Below, piece after piece: positions 34,557 to 44,761 of a stretch of DNA of 64,000 nucleotides. The DNA comes from Dermatophagoides farinae (taxonomy: Eukaryota > Arthropoda > Arachnida > Sarcoptiformes > Pyroglyphidae), in NCBI RefSeq assembly GCF_024713945.1, contig NC_134683.1:560501-624500 (forward strand). Direction: 5' to 3'. The translations under genes were made by a program, and so were the position numbers. The stretch's first letter is position 1, and each line of letters opens with the position of its first letter. The notes beneath the pieces are model-generated. The model was not told where the DNA came from. It did not search any database and was given only the letters and a program-made list of their open reading frames with translations.

Positions 34557-35765
34557 TGTCGATGATCAAAAACACTCGAATTATAGACAGAAAATTGACC
34601 AACTATATGCGAGAATTAGTGACGACAGAAAAAAAATGATCAACAATTGCGTGACGTCATCTATTGTATATGTATGTCATGTATAGCGTTCTAGGTGGAC
34701 GAAGTTAACATACACAAATGCGTATTCACACACAACACAGATTTAAAAATATGAGAAAATTTATTATTGTAAAAATTAAAATACAGGTGTTGGAAAAATA
34801 AACAAAATGTTTGTGGTGATGATGGTGGTAAATTAAAACGGCCAGCCAACAAAAATGATTCGAGGTGATGATTTGATGATTGCTTGTGTGGCATGGACTT
34901 TTATATGATTTTTCCAACCGTCCAACTGCCAATCAGTTTGACCACGCCACTTGTCACGTAGACCATGTGTTTGGATGATTGTTTTGCTACTCATATGCCA
35001 GTCCCAGAAGGTGCATAGTAGCGAAAGTCACCTTACCATTGTACATGATCGAAAGAAGTGGTAAACAAATGGAAAGTTTTTCTCGGGCCCAAAAATAAGT
35101 TTGTAACACAGGGATACGTTTTTTCCACTCTGGTTTTTGCCAGTCCAATTCTTCGTTTTCTGGCCAATTCAAAAAGAATAAAATCGATGTCCATTTTAGG
35201 ACATCAAATGTTTATTTCTTACATAGAAATTCATAATGTTAACCCTAGAAAGGTAACCTACGTAAAATTTATGCGAATATACGACTGTTAAGGAAACCGA
35301 ACAGCCATTTTGGTCGATTTTTTGGTGGTTTTTATGTTGGAAAACCATTTTGAACTCCTTTTTATCAAAACTTAAGAAAAAGCGAAAAAAAATAAACTAA
35401 GCAGGTCATTTGAATTATTTTTGTAGATTTTTAATAAAATCACAATTTATTCAAATGAAAAAATACTTATATACAACCAAAAAATACACAAATATGAACA
35501 AAACAGTGAATGACCGTGACACAAACAAATCACTCTCAGTGTCGTAGTAAAACTGACATAACAATTTTGAATTTGAAATCGATTTATTGATCAAAATTGA
35601 AAAGAAAAATGATAAAGTAAATTTTTAATTTAATTTTTTTAAAACAATGGAATTATTGTCGAATAAATGATTGTTGGTGGTAAAACCTATCAAATCAAGA
35701 AAATTTAAAGAATTTTTACTGTTTTGTTCAAGATTGTGGCGATTTTGGGAAATACTTTTTATATG
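34557..35765. repeat. Spacer types 2 and 4 with leader of gene 8
   Basis: Leader at 34557-34625; the exon-like type 2 segment at 34833-35159, annotated separately; then DNA shared with 39960-40472, through the markers CATTTTAGGACATC and ACTGTTAAGGAAACCGAACA, into the 3' flank of gene 9 (35375-35765). In 35640-35765 a residue of the ancestral gene 9 3' end can still be read (CAAGAAAATTTAAAGAATTT), now outside the frame. Confidence 0.7.
34833..35159 (-). pseudogene. Exon-like segment, copy A (unrecognised gene fragment)
   Basis: Minus-strand DNA after a possible acceptor (TTTTTGAATTGGCCAG) encodes WQKPEWKKR, QTYFWAREKL and, after a disrupted middle, GLRDKWRGQTDWQLDGWKNH and IIKSSPRIIFVGWPF before a TAA. 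Three other copies (39679-39961, 44287-44466, 46421-46685) keep the same wording, so it descends from one coding segment. Copy A is disrupted in the middle. No family is recognised. Confidence 0.4.
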
Positions 35766-37253
35766 CTAATATGGCATATAATATGGTATGGTATATGATC
35801 CCTTCAATTCGTATTTGTTAATTAATGGGAGATATTTGGGCATAGTTTGTTCATCCAAATCATTCCGTATGAATGTTTCACAATATTCCATCAACCTTTC
35901 ATCACCATAACAATTGGCCAGATCGACAAGTTCGGTTATGTTTTGACGATTAATATGAATTTTTCCAGTATGTAACATGCGTAGATATGCATAGTATGTT
36001 TCATACGAATAATCGTCGATGGTTACTTGATCATTTTCAATCCAATTACCGGAAAACATTCGACGATAATATTCCGATACAGATTTTAGATAAAATTTGC
36101 ATGCCTTGATATAATTTTCGTCAATTATGAATTTCACATCATAATTATCTTGATTATCGAATAATGGCAGGATTGATTTGTATGATATTGAATCATGTGA
36201 TCCGAATTCATATATTGTTGATGTGAGGCCAAATGTGAGTGGTGAATCCAATACCTGAACTGATGCAGAAGCAAATGATGAATGCGAATCATCCAATTTT
36301 CTAGGTGACGACCAATTCGTGCCATTTTTGGTTTCGCCCCATGCATAATACGATGATCCATCATGTGCCAATGAAAATGAATGGAATGATGAACATGCGA
36401 TTTGTTGCACATTTTCAATCGGTATTTTTGTCAAAATTGATCGATTATTTTCATCACCAAGACCAAGTTCACCAGCATAATTAGAACCACATCCCCAAAC
36501 CTCACCATTTTTGAATAAAAATAATGAATAATCTTCGCCAGCCACAATATCTTTGATTCGTGTTGAATTAGCATTAGGAAATGCAACAAGACATGGGGTG
36601 ATTCGGTTTTCTTCATCACCAAGACCTAATTGACCAAAATCATTAAGGCCCCAGGAAAAAATTTCTCCATTCTTAGTTATTGAAAAACTATGATATCCTC
36701 CACAAGCTATGAGCTTGACATTTTTCAGGTTATCAATCTGGATCATACTTTCATATGACGATTTTTCATTACCAGTTATTTGACCAAAACTATTATGACC
36801 TATAGCGAAAACATGACCATCATGTCGTAGCATTAATAAATGATGCCATCCACAAGCAATCATCTTGAAACGATCATTACCGGTGTTGATTAATCGGAAA
36901 GTATTATTCGTCTTCCAATTAGAATCATTGCTTGCCAGATACACTCGACCATCATCAGTTAGAATGGCAACAAAACCATGGCCAGAATCTACTTGAACAA
37001 TTATCACATCATTAAAAAGTGATATTCGTTGTGGTTTAGTCATATCATGTTCCAACGAAAACCATGAGCATATTTCATCACCATATGCATATGTAGCATT
37101 TTCGGTTATCAATAAAAATTGTTTTTCAAAGTACCATTTGAAAGTAAAAAAGCTAAAAATTGAAACAACTGATTGAAGAAATTTTTGATCGATGTTTTTG
37201 AAATCATCTTGAAATAACTTAAAATCGATACTTTCAATCAGTGATCTTGCCAT
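35766..37253 (-). CDS. RCC1-BTB protein, array gene 9, altered C-terminus (495 aa)
   Basis: It starts MARSLIESIDFKLFQDDF at 37253; the frame is open a further 93 codons upstream, but that is leader and spacer DNA. RCC1 repeats span about 50-315 (GHVFAIGHNSFGQITG, IFSWGLNDFGQLGLG, VWGCGSNYAGELGLG). BTB spans about 365-465 (NYDVKFIIDENYIKACKF). After NKYELKG the protein ends SYTIPYYMPY, where relatives continue with about 35-45 more residues. The DNA there (35766-35800) has a short expansion of TATGG-type sequence, and the ancestral tail can still be seen downstream out of frame. The propeller and BTB are intact, so it may still function. Confidence 0.82.
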   Translation of the reverse strand: MARSLIESIDFKLFQDDFKNIDQKFLQSVVSIFSFFTFKWYFEKQFLLITENATYAYGDEICSWFSLEHDMTKPQRISLFNDVIIVQVDSGHGFVAILTDDGRVYLASNDSNWKTNNTFRLINTGNDRFKMIACGWHHLLMLRHDGHVFAIGHNSFGQITGNEKSSYESMIQIDNLKNVKLIACGGYHSFSITKNGEIFSWGLNDFGQLGLGDEENRITPCLVAFPNANSTRIKDIVAGEDYSLFLFKNGEVWGCGSNYAGELGLGDENNRSILTKIPIENVQQIACSSFHSFSLAHDGSSYYAWGETKNGTNWSSPRKLDDSHSSFASASVQVLDSPLTFGLTSTIYEFGSHDSISYKSILPLFDNQDNYDVKFIIDENYIKACKFYLKSVSEYYRRMFSGNWIENDQVTIDDYSYETYYAYLRMLHTGKIHINRQNITELVDLANCYGDERLMEYCETFIRNDLDEQTMPKYLPLINKYELKGSYTIPYYMPY

Positions 37254-37905
37254 TGTAGATGATGAAAAACAATTTAAAAACTGAAATTTAAGACACAATA
37301 TATTGATAAAATATATATGCAAGAAATCGGTGACAACAGAAAAAAAATGATTAGCAAAATTGAAAATAACAAATGACTGAAAATAAAGCCAACCACATTG
37401 AATTGAACCAAAAACAATGAAAGATTGCTGTGCCATCACTGCAGATGAATAGTAACGGTCATTAGTTACATTCGACGATGAAGTAGTTTGACAATGAATA
37501 TATTTAGTCGATTGATTTGTATATGAGAACAAGAAACGAAAATAAAGATCATCATCATCATCATTGTTGTTGTTATTGTGTTAATCGGTGTCGAATGTTA
37601 TACTTTACTAAATTAATAAGCGCAATAAAAAACAGCGAAAAATTATTAAAATTATTATTATATGAAATGCCATAACACACAACACATACGTACGCTTTTT
37701 TGGAAAAAAAGTGAAAAGATTAGATTTTGGCAATCAAAAATCATTTTTTTTATTATTTGTTTGCAATTGATTTATTATTGGTTCATCAAGAATAAAGTAA
37801 AAAAAATTAAATTTTCTTTTTTAGTTTCATGGAATGAAAAAAAACAATGAATTATTTTGAAATGAATGGTCGTCATAAAATCAATTGAGAAATTCAATAG
37901 AATTT
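37254..37905. repeat. Leader of gene 9 and spacer type 1 (partial copy)
   Basis: The leader is recognisable but changed (CATTGTAGATGATGAAAAAC). 37440-37560 has DNA not seen elsewhere and a CAT tract. 37620-37905 repeats the end of spacer type 1 (GCGCAATAAAAAACA, GCCATAACACACAACAC, GGCAATCAAAAATC). Confidence 0.7.
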
Positions 37906-39444
37906 TCATTGTTTTTCAGTAATAGTGTCGGTAACTTTCGGTAACACTTGTTCGATAATAAGATAATTGAGTTTATCGTACAATTTTTTCATTTCGTATT
38001 TTTCAATTAATGAAAAATACGTGGACATAGTTTGTTCATTTAGATCACTCCGTATGAATGTTTGACAATATTTCATCAACCTTTCATCACCATAACAATT
38101 GGCCAGATCAACAAGTTCGGTTATGTTTTGACGATTAATATGAATTTTTCCAGTATGTAACATCCATAGATATGCATAGTATGTTTCATAGGAATAATCG
38201 GTAATGATCACTTGGTCATTTTCACTCCAATTTCCGGAAAACATTCGATCATAATATTCCGATGCAGATTTTAGATTACATTTGCATGCCTTAATATGTT
38301 TTTTGTCAATTATGAATTTCACATCATAATTATCTTGATTATCAAATAATTGGATGATTGATTTGCATTGGTACGATATTGAATCCTGTGATCCGAATTC
38401 ATAGATTATTGATGTTATTCCAAATGTTAGTGGGGATGATAGAATCATTGCCGATGAAGAAGCAAATGATGTCGGATGATAATCTAATTTTTTAGGTGAT
38501 GACCAGCTGTTATTTCTGCCCCATGCATAATACGATGATCCATCATATGCCAATGAAAATGAATGGAATTTTGAACATTTAATTTGTTGTACATTTTCAA
38601 TCGGTATTTTTGTCAACGTTGATCGTTTAATATAATCACCAAGACCAAGTTGACCATATTTATTAGAACCACATCCCCAAAGCTGACCATTTTCGAATAA
38701 AAATAATGAATGATTGCTGCCAGCCACAATATCTTTAATTCGGATATCGATTAAATCATCATTTGGAAATGGAATAAGACATGGGGTGTTTCGGTTTTTT
38801 TCATCCCCAAGACCTAATTGACCAAATTCATTAAAGCCCCAGGAATAAATCTCTCCATTATTGGTTATTGATAAACTATGAAGCCCTCCACAAACTATGA
38901 GCTCGACATTTTCTAGGTTATCAATGTGGATCATACTTTCATATGGGGATTTTTCATTAATAATTAGACCACAATAACTAATATCACCTATAGCGAAAAC
39001 ATGACCATCTTGTCGTAGCAATAATAAATGCTCCTCTTCACAAGCAATCATCTTGAAACAGTCATTACCGGTGTTGATTAATCGTAATGTTTTATTCGTT
39101 TTCCATCTAGAATCATTGCTTGCAAGATACACTCGACCATCATCAGTTAGAATGGCAACAAAACGATGGCCAGAATCTACTTGAACAATTTTTACATCAT
39201 TTAAAAGTGATATTCGTTGTGGTTTGCTCATATCATGGTCCAACGATAACCATGAGCATATTTCTTCACTATATGCATATGTAGCTTCTTTGGTCATCAA
39301 TAAAAATTGTTTTTCAGAGTAAATTTCTTCGAAAGTAAAAAAACTGAAAATAGAAACAACTGATTGGAGAAATTTTTGATCAATGTTTTCGAGATCATCT
39401 TGAAATAACTCAAAATCGATACTTTCAATCGGTGATCTTGCCAT
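37906..39444 (-). CDS. RCC1-BTB protein, array gene 10, shortened tail (512 aa)
   Basis: It starts MARSPIESIDFELFQDDL below the shared leader. RCC1 repeats span about 52-318 (GRVYLASNDSRWKTN, IYSWGFNEFGQLGLG, LWGCGSNKYGQLGLG). One blade reads GHVFAIGDISYCGLIIN, where copies usually have NSYGQITGN. BTB spans about 370-470 (NYDVKFIIDKKHIKACKC), nearly identical in DNA to gene 8. The tail stops at VTDTITEKQ. The RQNNENSIEF stretch of relatives is out of frame just downstream (37870-37905), so about 20 residues are lost by a small indel. The core domains are intact. Confidence 0.85.
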   Translation of the reverse strand: MARSPIESIDFELFQDDLENIDQKFLQSVVSIFSFFTFEEIYSEKQFLLMTKEATYAYSEEICSWLSLDHDMSKPQRISLLNDVKIVQVDSGHRFVAILTDDGRVYLASNDSRWKTNKTLRLINTGNDCFKMIACEEEHLLLLRQDGHVFAIGDISYCGLIINEKSPYESMIHIDNLENVELIVCGGLHSLSITNNGEIYSWGFNEFGQLGLGDEKNRNTPCLIPFPNDDLIDIRIKDIVAGSNHSLFLFENGQLWGCGSNKYGQLGLGDYIKRSTLTKIPIENVQQIKCSKFHSFSLAYDGSSYYAWGRNNSWSSPKKLDYHPTSFASSSAMILSSPLTFGITSIIYEFGSQDSISYQCKSIIQLFDNQDNYDVKFIIDKKHIKACKCNLKSASEYYDRMFSGNWSENDQVIITDYSYETYYAYLWMLHTGKIHINRQNITELVDLANCYGDERLMKYCQTFIRSDLNEQTMSTYFSLIEKYEMKKLYDKLNYLIIEQVLPKVTDTITEKQ

Positions 39445-40472
39445 TGTAGATGATAAAAAACACTCGAATTATAGACACAATATTGACATACTATATGCGA
39501 GAATTAGTGACGACAGAAAAAAAATGATCAACAATTGCGTGACGGTTTGGACGAAGTTAACATACACAAATGCGTATTCACAAAACACAGATTTAAAAAT
39601 ATGAGAAAATTTAAAAATGAAAATACAGGTGTTGGAAAAATTTAAAAACAAAATGTTTGTGGTGATGATGGTGTTAAATTAAAACGGCCAGCCAGCAAAA
39701 ATGATTCGAGGTGATGATTTGATGATTGCTTGTGTGACATGGACTTTTATATGATTTTTCCAACCGTCCAACTGCCAATCGGTTTGACCACGCCACTTGT
39801 CACGTAGACCATGTGTTCGGGTGATTGTTTTGCTACTCATATTTACCACCGTCCTTGATCGAAAGTGGTGGACGAGTCCATGTTTTTATCGGGCCCTGAA
39901 AATAAGTCTGTGACACATGGTTTTTTCCACGCTGGTTTTTGCCAGTCCGATTCTTCGTTTCCTGGCCAATTCAAAAAGAATAAAATCGATGTCCATTTTA
40001 GGACATCACATGTTTATCGCATAGATATTTCTTACATAGAAATTCATAATGTTAATATACGACTGTTAAGGAAACCGAACAGCCATTTTGGTCGATTTTT
40101 TGGTGGTTTTTATGTTGGAAAACCATTTTGCACCCCTTTTTATCAAAACTTCAGAAAAAGCGAAAAAAAATAAACTAAGCAGGTCATTTGAATTATTTTT
40201 GTAGATTTTTAATAAAAACACAATTTATTCAAATGAAAAAATACTTATATACAACCAAAAAATACACAAACATTAACAAAACAGTGAATGACCGTGACAC
40301 AAACAAATCATTCACAGTGTCGTAGTAAAACTGACACAATTTTGAATTTGAAATCGATTTATTGATCAAAATTGAAAAGAAAAATTAAAAAGTAAATTTT
40401 TGATTTAATTTTTTTTGAAACAATGGAATTATTATCGAATGAATGATTGTTGGTGGTAAAAGTCATGAAAGT
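39445..40472. repeat. Spacer types 2 and 4 (second copy) with leader of gene 10
   Basis: The same order as 34557-35765: leader, exon-like segment (39679-39961), CATTTTAGGACATC and CTGTTAAGGAAACCGAACAG, then the type 4 3' flank. It is more compact than the first copy, so this spacer and the neighbouring gene duplicated as one unit. Confidence 0.75.
39679..39961 (-). pseudogene. Exon-like segment, copy B
   Basis: After the acceptor-like TTGAATTGGCCAG, the minus strand reads fragments matching copy D: a QKPAW-type start, CHRLIF in a shifted frame, then GLRDKWRGQTDWQLDGWKNH and IIKSSPRIIFAGWPF to a TAA at 39679. The frame is interrupted, so it is a relic. See copy D (46421-46685) for the most intact version. 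Confidence 0.4.
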
Positions 40473-41250
40473 TTAAAAAAATTTTGATGAAGATTGTTGG
40501 CGATTTTTGTCCAGATGACCAATCTTGTCATACAATTCCATGATTTCGTATTTGATAATGAATGTACGATATGTGGGCGTAGTTTGTTCATCCAAATCCT
40601 TCCGTATGAATGTTGCACAATATTTCATCAAACTTTCATCACCATAACAATTGGCCAGATCAACAAATTCGGTTATGTTTTGACGATTAATATGAATTTT
40701 TCCAGTATGTAACATCCATAGATATGCATAGTATGTTTCATACGAATAATCGGTAATGATCACTTGGTCATTTTCAATCCAATTGCCGGAAAACATTAGA
40801 CGATAATATTCTGATACAGATTTGAGATAACATTTACTCGCCTTAATATGTTTTTCGTCAATTAAAAATTCCACATCATAACTATCTTGATTATCGAATA
40901 ATTGGATGATTGATTTGCATTGATACGATATTGAATCAAGTGATCCGAATTCATGGATTATTGATGTGAGGCCAAATGTAAGTGGTGATGATAGAATCAT
41001 TGTCAACGCAGAAGCAAATGATGAATGCGAATCATCCAATTTTCTAGGTGATGACCATATGTCAGTGATTCTCAACCTTTTTTTTGTTGCGGCACACATT
41101 TTACGATTTCAAAATTTGGCGGCACACAAAGAAAAAGCACTGTGTAAAATAGATTATGATAATGATTTTAAATGTGCTAAATAAAATAATATATAATATG
41201 TACTACAAAAATAACAGTATGTAGCGTATTTGTTGTTAATTCGTTTATTC

Positions 41251-41732
41251 CAGTTCAGAATCGAGAAAATGACAAATCCAAACTAACACGACCAGTTCAG
41301 AATTCAAAATTCACAATCGAGAAAAAGGCAAATCCGACCTAACACGACCAGTTCACAATCGAGAAAATGACAAGTCAAACTTAAAACGACCAGTTCAGAA
41401 TTCAAAATCAAAAAAATGGCAAATCCAAACTAACACGACTAGTTCAGAATCGAGAAAATAACAAATCCAACCTAACACAAGCAGTTCAGAATTCAAAATA
41501 CAGAATCGAGAAAATAACAAATCCAACCTAACACGATCAGTTCAGAATCGAGAAAATAAATCCAACCTAAGACGACCAGTTAAGAATTCAAAATTCAAAA
41601 TAAAAAAAATAACAAGTCAAACTTAACACGACCAGTTCAGAATTCAAAATCAAAAAAATGGCAAATCCAAACTAACACGACTAGTTCAGAATCGAGAAAA
41701 TAACAAATCCATCCTAACACGAGCAGTTCAGA
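41251..41732 (-). repeat. Left satellite arm of the hAT-type element
   Basis: Tandem copies of a unit containing CAGTTCAGAATCGAGAAAA and AAATCCAACCTAACACGA, about 42 bp in the short form and about 57 bp when a second AATTCAAAATTC stretch is present. It is the reverse complement of the right arm. Confidence 0.85.
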
Positions 41733-41900
41733 TGGTTAGTTATTGGAATTAGTTACCAGAATTGGTTGGTTTCTATACCGTTTTTTAGATTCATTAAAAA
41801 TTATTTTCAATGATGAATTGTGTTTTCCAAGATTCAGAGTTAAATAATGTTTGTTACATTTAATTAATTCGATATGTATCGGATGTTCTGCCATTGAAGA

Positions 41901-42765
41901 TGAACTGGTCGTTTTAGTTTGGACTTGTTATTTTTTCGATTCTGAACTGGTTGTGTTAGGTCGGATTTGCCTTTTTCTCGATTGTGAATTTTGAATTCTG
42001 AACTGGTTGTGTTAGTTTGGATTTGCCATTTTCTCGATTGTGAATTTTGAATTCTGAACTGATCGTGTTAGTTTGGATTTGTTATTATCTCGATTCTGAA
42101 CTGGTCGTGTTAGGTTGGATTTGTTATTTTCTTGATTTTGTACTGATCGTGTTAGGTCGGATTTGCCTTTTTCTCGATTGTGAATTTTGAATTCTGAACT
42201 GGTCGTGTTAGTTTGGATTTGCCATTTTCTCGATTGTGAATTTTGAATTCTGAACTGATCGTGTTAGTTTGGATTTGTTATTATCTCGATTCTGAACTGG
42301 TCGTGTTAGGTTGGATTTGTTATTTTCTTGATTTTGTACTGATCGTGTTAGGTCAGATTTGCCTTTTTCTCGATTGTGAATTTTGAATTCTGAACTGGTC
42401 GTGTTAGTTTGGACTTACCATTTTTTCCATTTTGAATTTTGAATTCTGAACTGGTTGTGTTAGTTTGGATTTGCCATTTTCTCGATTGTGAATTTTGAAT
42501 TCTGAACTGATCGTGTTAGTTTGGATTTGTTATTTTCTCGATTCTGAACTGGTCGTGTTAGGTTGGATTTGTTATTTTTTTGATTTTGTACTGATCGTGT
42601 TAGGTTGGATTTGTTATTTTTTTGATTTTGTACTGATCGTGTTAGGTCGGATTTGCCTTTGTCTCGATTGTGAATTTTGAATTCTGAACTGATCGTGTTA
42701 GTTTGGATTTGTTATTTTCTCGATTTTGAATTCTGAACTGGTCGTGTTAGTTTGGACTTGCCATT
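41901..42765 (+). repeat. Right satellite arm of the hAT-type element
   Basis: Tandem copies of a unit with CTGAACTGGTCGTGTTAG, TTTGGATTTGTTATTTTC and TCGATT, in 42- and 57-bp forms. Two longer higher-order blocks of about 180 bp (about 42057-42237 and 42238-42420) are nearly the same, showing local amplification. The repeat yields a spurious plus-strand frame at 42495-42680. Confidence 0.85.
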
Positions 42766-44012
42766 TCTAGAATCTAGCACTTTTTGTAAAACATTGATTA
42801 ATAAAAAATTGTTTAAAGAAGAATTGCTTTTATTTGTTTGTTTAATTATACTTATTTTTCCTATGTTGGTTCCACTACAAACAATTCGCACAACTATTAA
42901 TAGATATTTGACTAATCGAAGTACATGTTTTTGATTCAGGATTACCATAATATTCAATGTATCAAAACAAAAAATATTTTCATTTTATTAAATCTAAAAT
43001 TTGGCGGCACAATCTTAGAATTTCGCGGCACACAAAAGTGCCGCGGCACAGTGGTTGAGAATGACTGCCATATGTCATATTTGATTTTGCCCCATGCATA
43101 ATACGATGATCCATCATATGCCAATGAAAATGAATAAAATTTTGAACATGCGATTTGTTGCACATTTTCAATCGGTATTTTTGTCAAAATTAATCGATTA
43201 TTTTTATCACCAAGACCAAGTTCACCATGGTTATTAGAACCACATCCCCAAAGCTGACCATTTTCGAATAAAAATAATGAATGTTGATAACCAGCAACAA
43301 TATCTTTGATTCGGATATTGATCAAGTCAGCATTAGGATATGCAACAAGACATGGGGTGTTTCTGTTTTTTTGATCACCAAGACCTAATTGGCCACAATT
43401 ATTAATGTCCCAGGAATAAATTTCTCCTTTATTAGTTATTGAAAAACTATGTCGCATTCCACAAACTATGAGCTTGACATTTTCTAGTTTATCAATGTGT
43501 TTCATACTTTCATATGATTTTTTGTAACCAGTTATTTGACCATAACTATTATCGCCCATAGCGAAAACATGACCATCTTGTCGTAGTAATAATAAATAAT
43601 GCTGTCCACAAGCAATCATCTTGAAACGGTTATTACCGGTGTTGATTAATCGTAAATTATTATTCGTTTTCCAGTAATATTCAACATTGCTGGCTAGGAA
43701 TACTTGTCCATTATCAGTTAGAATCACTACAAAATTAGAGCCGTAATCTACTTGAACAATTTTCATGTCATTTAAAAGCGGTATCTGTTGTGGTTTAGTC
43801 ATTTTACGTTTCAACGATAACCATGAACATATTACTTTGCCATAAGCATATGTAGCTTCTTTGGTCATCAAGAAAAATTCCTTTTTAGAGCTTAGGGGAG
43901 TAGTAGTAAAGCTGAAAATCGAAATGACTGATTGGAGAAATTCTTGATCAATGTTTTCGAGATCATCTTGAAATAATTCAATATCGATATTATCAATCGG
44001 TGATCTTGCCAT

Positions 44013-44761
44013 TATCGATGATGAAAAACACTCGAATTTTAAACACAAAATATTGAAAAACGAGAATATGCGAGAATTAATGAGTGATCAACAAATGCGT
44101 GACATCATGTACTGTATATGTATGTCATGTATAGCGTTCTTGGTGGACAAAGTTAACATACACAAATGCATATTCACACACAACACAGATTTAAAAATAT
44201 AAGAAAATTTAATATTGTAAAAATGAAAATACAGGTGTTGGAAAAATAAAAAACAAAATGTTTGTGGTGATGATGATGGTGGTAAATTAAAACGGCCAGC
44301 CAACAAAAATGATCCGAAGTGATGACTTGATGATTGCTTGTGTGGCATGGACCTTGATCGAAAGTGGTGGACGAGTCCAAAGTTTTTTTCGGGTCCAAAA
44401 ATAAGTCTGTGACACATGGCCACGTATTTTCCATGCTGGTTTTTGCCATTCCATTTTTTCGCTTTCCTGCCAATTCAGGAGAGGAAAAAGAATTAAATAG
44501 CATATAAGAACCAAATTTTTGTGACATTCGTTCGAAAATGTTATACACAAAAACGACAGTACTTTTCTTACCTTCTAATAATTCGAGAAATTAGTGATAA
44601 CAGAAAAGAAATGAAAATAGCAAATGACTGAAAATAGCTAATCAAAGATCATTTTTAAACATTTTTTCATTTGTTTGCGATTAATTTATTATTGGTTCAT
44701 CAAAAATAATGTAAAAATGTAAATTTTCATTTTTAGTTTCATGGAATCAAAAAACAATGAA
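44013..44761. repeat. Leader of gene 11, exon-like segment copy C and flank of gene 12
   Basis: Leader at 44013-44080; the exon-like segment at 44287-44466 with an intron-like stretch (44467-44571) upstream of it; then the end of spacer type 1 (AATCAAAGATCATTTTTAAAC) before the stop of gene 12. Confidence 0.7.
44287..44466 (-). pseudogene. Exon-like segment, copy C (internally deleted)
   Basis: After an acceptor-like CCTGAATTGGCAG, the frame reads MEWQKPAWKIRGHVSQTYFW, TRKKLWTRPPLSIK, then jumps to VHATQAIIKSSLRIIFVGWPF and a TAA. Compared with copy D, 108 bp (36 codons) are missing in frame. A donor-like GGTAAG lies at 44567-44572, which would bound a 105-bp intron, present also in copy D. 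The product family is unknown. Confidence 0.45.

Larger units (their letters stand above)
41063..43067. mobile_element. hAT-type non-autonomous DNA transposon with inverted satellite arms (2005 bp)
   Basis: The ends are CAGTGATTCTCAACC (left) and GGTTGAGAATGACTG (right), inverted with 14 of 15 matches, flanked by the 8-bp duplication CCATATGT (41055-41062 and 43068-43075). CAG...CTG ends and 8-bp duplications are hAT hallmarks. Subterminal DNA has GCGGCACAC and GGCGGCACA motifs. The interior has two blocks of the same 42-57 bp satellite in opposite orientation (41251-41732 and 41901-42765) around a spacer of about 170 bp. No hAT transposase is recognisable; the longest non-repeat frame (42712-42957, minus) is 81 residues and unassigned. 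The element lies within RCC1-BTB gene 11. Confidence 0.9.
40473..44012 (-). pseudogene. RCC1-BTB gene 11, split by a hAT-type transposon
   Basis: The 5' part (44012 down to 43076) starts MARSPIDNIDIELFQDDL below the shared leader and carries the propeller (GHVFAMGDNSYGQITG, LWGCGSNNHGELGLG) up to YAWGKIKYDIW. The 3' part (41062 to 40473) resumes with SSPRKLDDSHSSFASA, then BTB (SYDVEFLIDEKHIKASKC) and a short tail ending SSSKFF. Between them sits a 2005-bp element with an 8-bp target duplication. Element plus one duplicate is 2013 bp, a multiple of three, so the host frame resumes in phase, but the element carries stops and would cut the protein at the BTB border. Without the element the gene would encode about 508 residues. 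The insertion looks fairly recent because both halves are otherwise sound. Confidence 0.85.

Noticed and set aside
37254-37532. N-terminal extension of gene 9 (93 residues), and the shorter extensions of genes 1, 5, 13, 16 and 17
   Set aside because: The extra codons are translated leader and spacer DNA; most relatives have an in-frame stop there and begin at the MA-type Met.
41251-42765. Regularly spaced repeats resembling a CRISPR array
   Set aside because: Units follow each other without unique spacers, occur in both orientations, and lie inside a hAT-type transposon in eukaryotic DNA; they are satellite repeats.
44467-44571. Missing 36 codons of exon-like copy C as a spliced intron
   Set aside because: The missing stretch does not begin with GT and end with AG in either possible register, so it is a deletion; only the separate 105-bp stretch upstream has splice-like ends.
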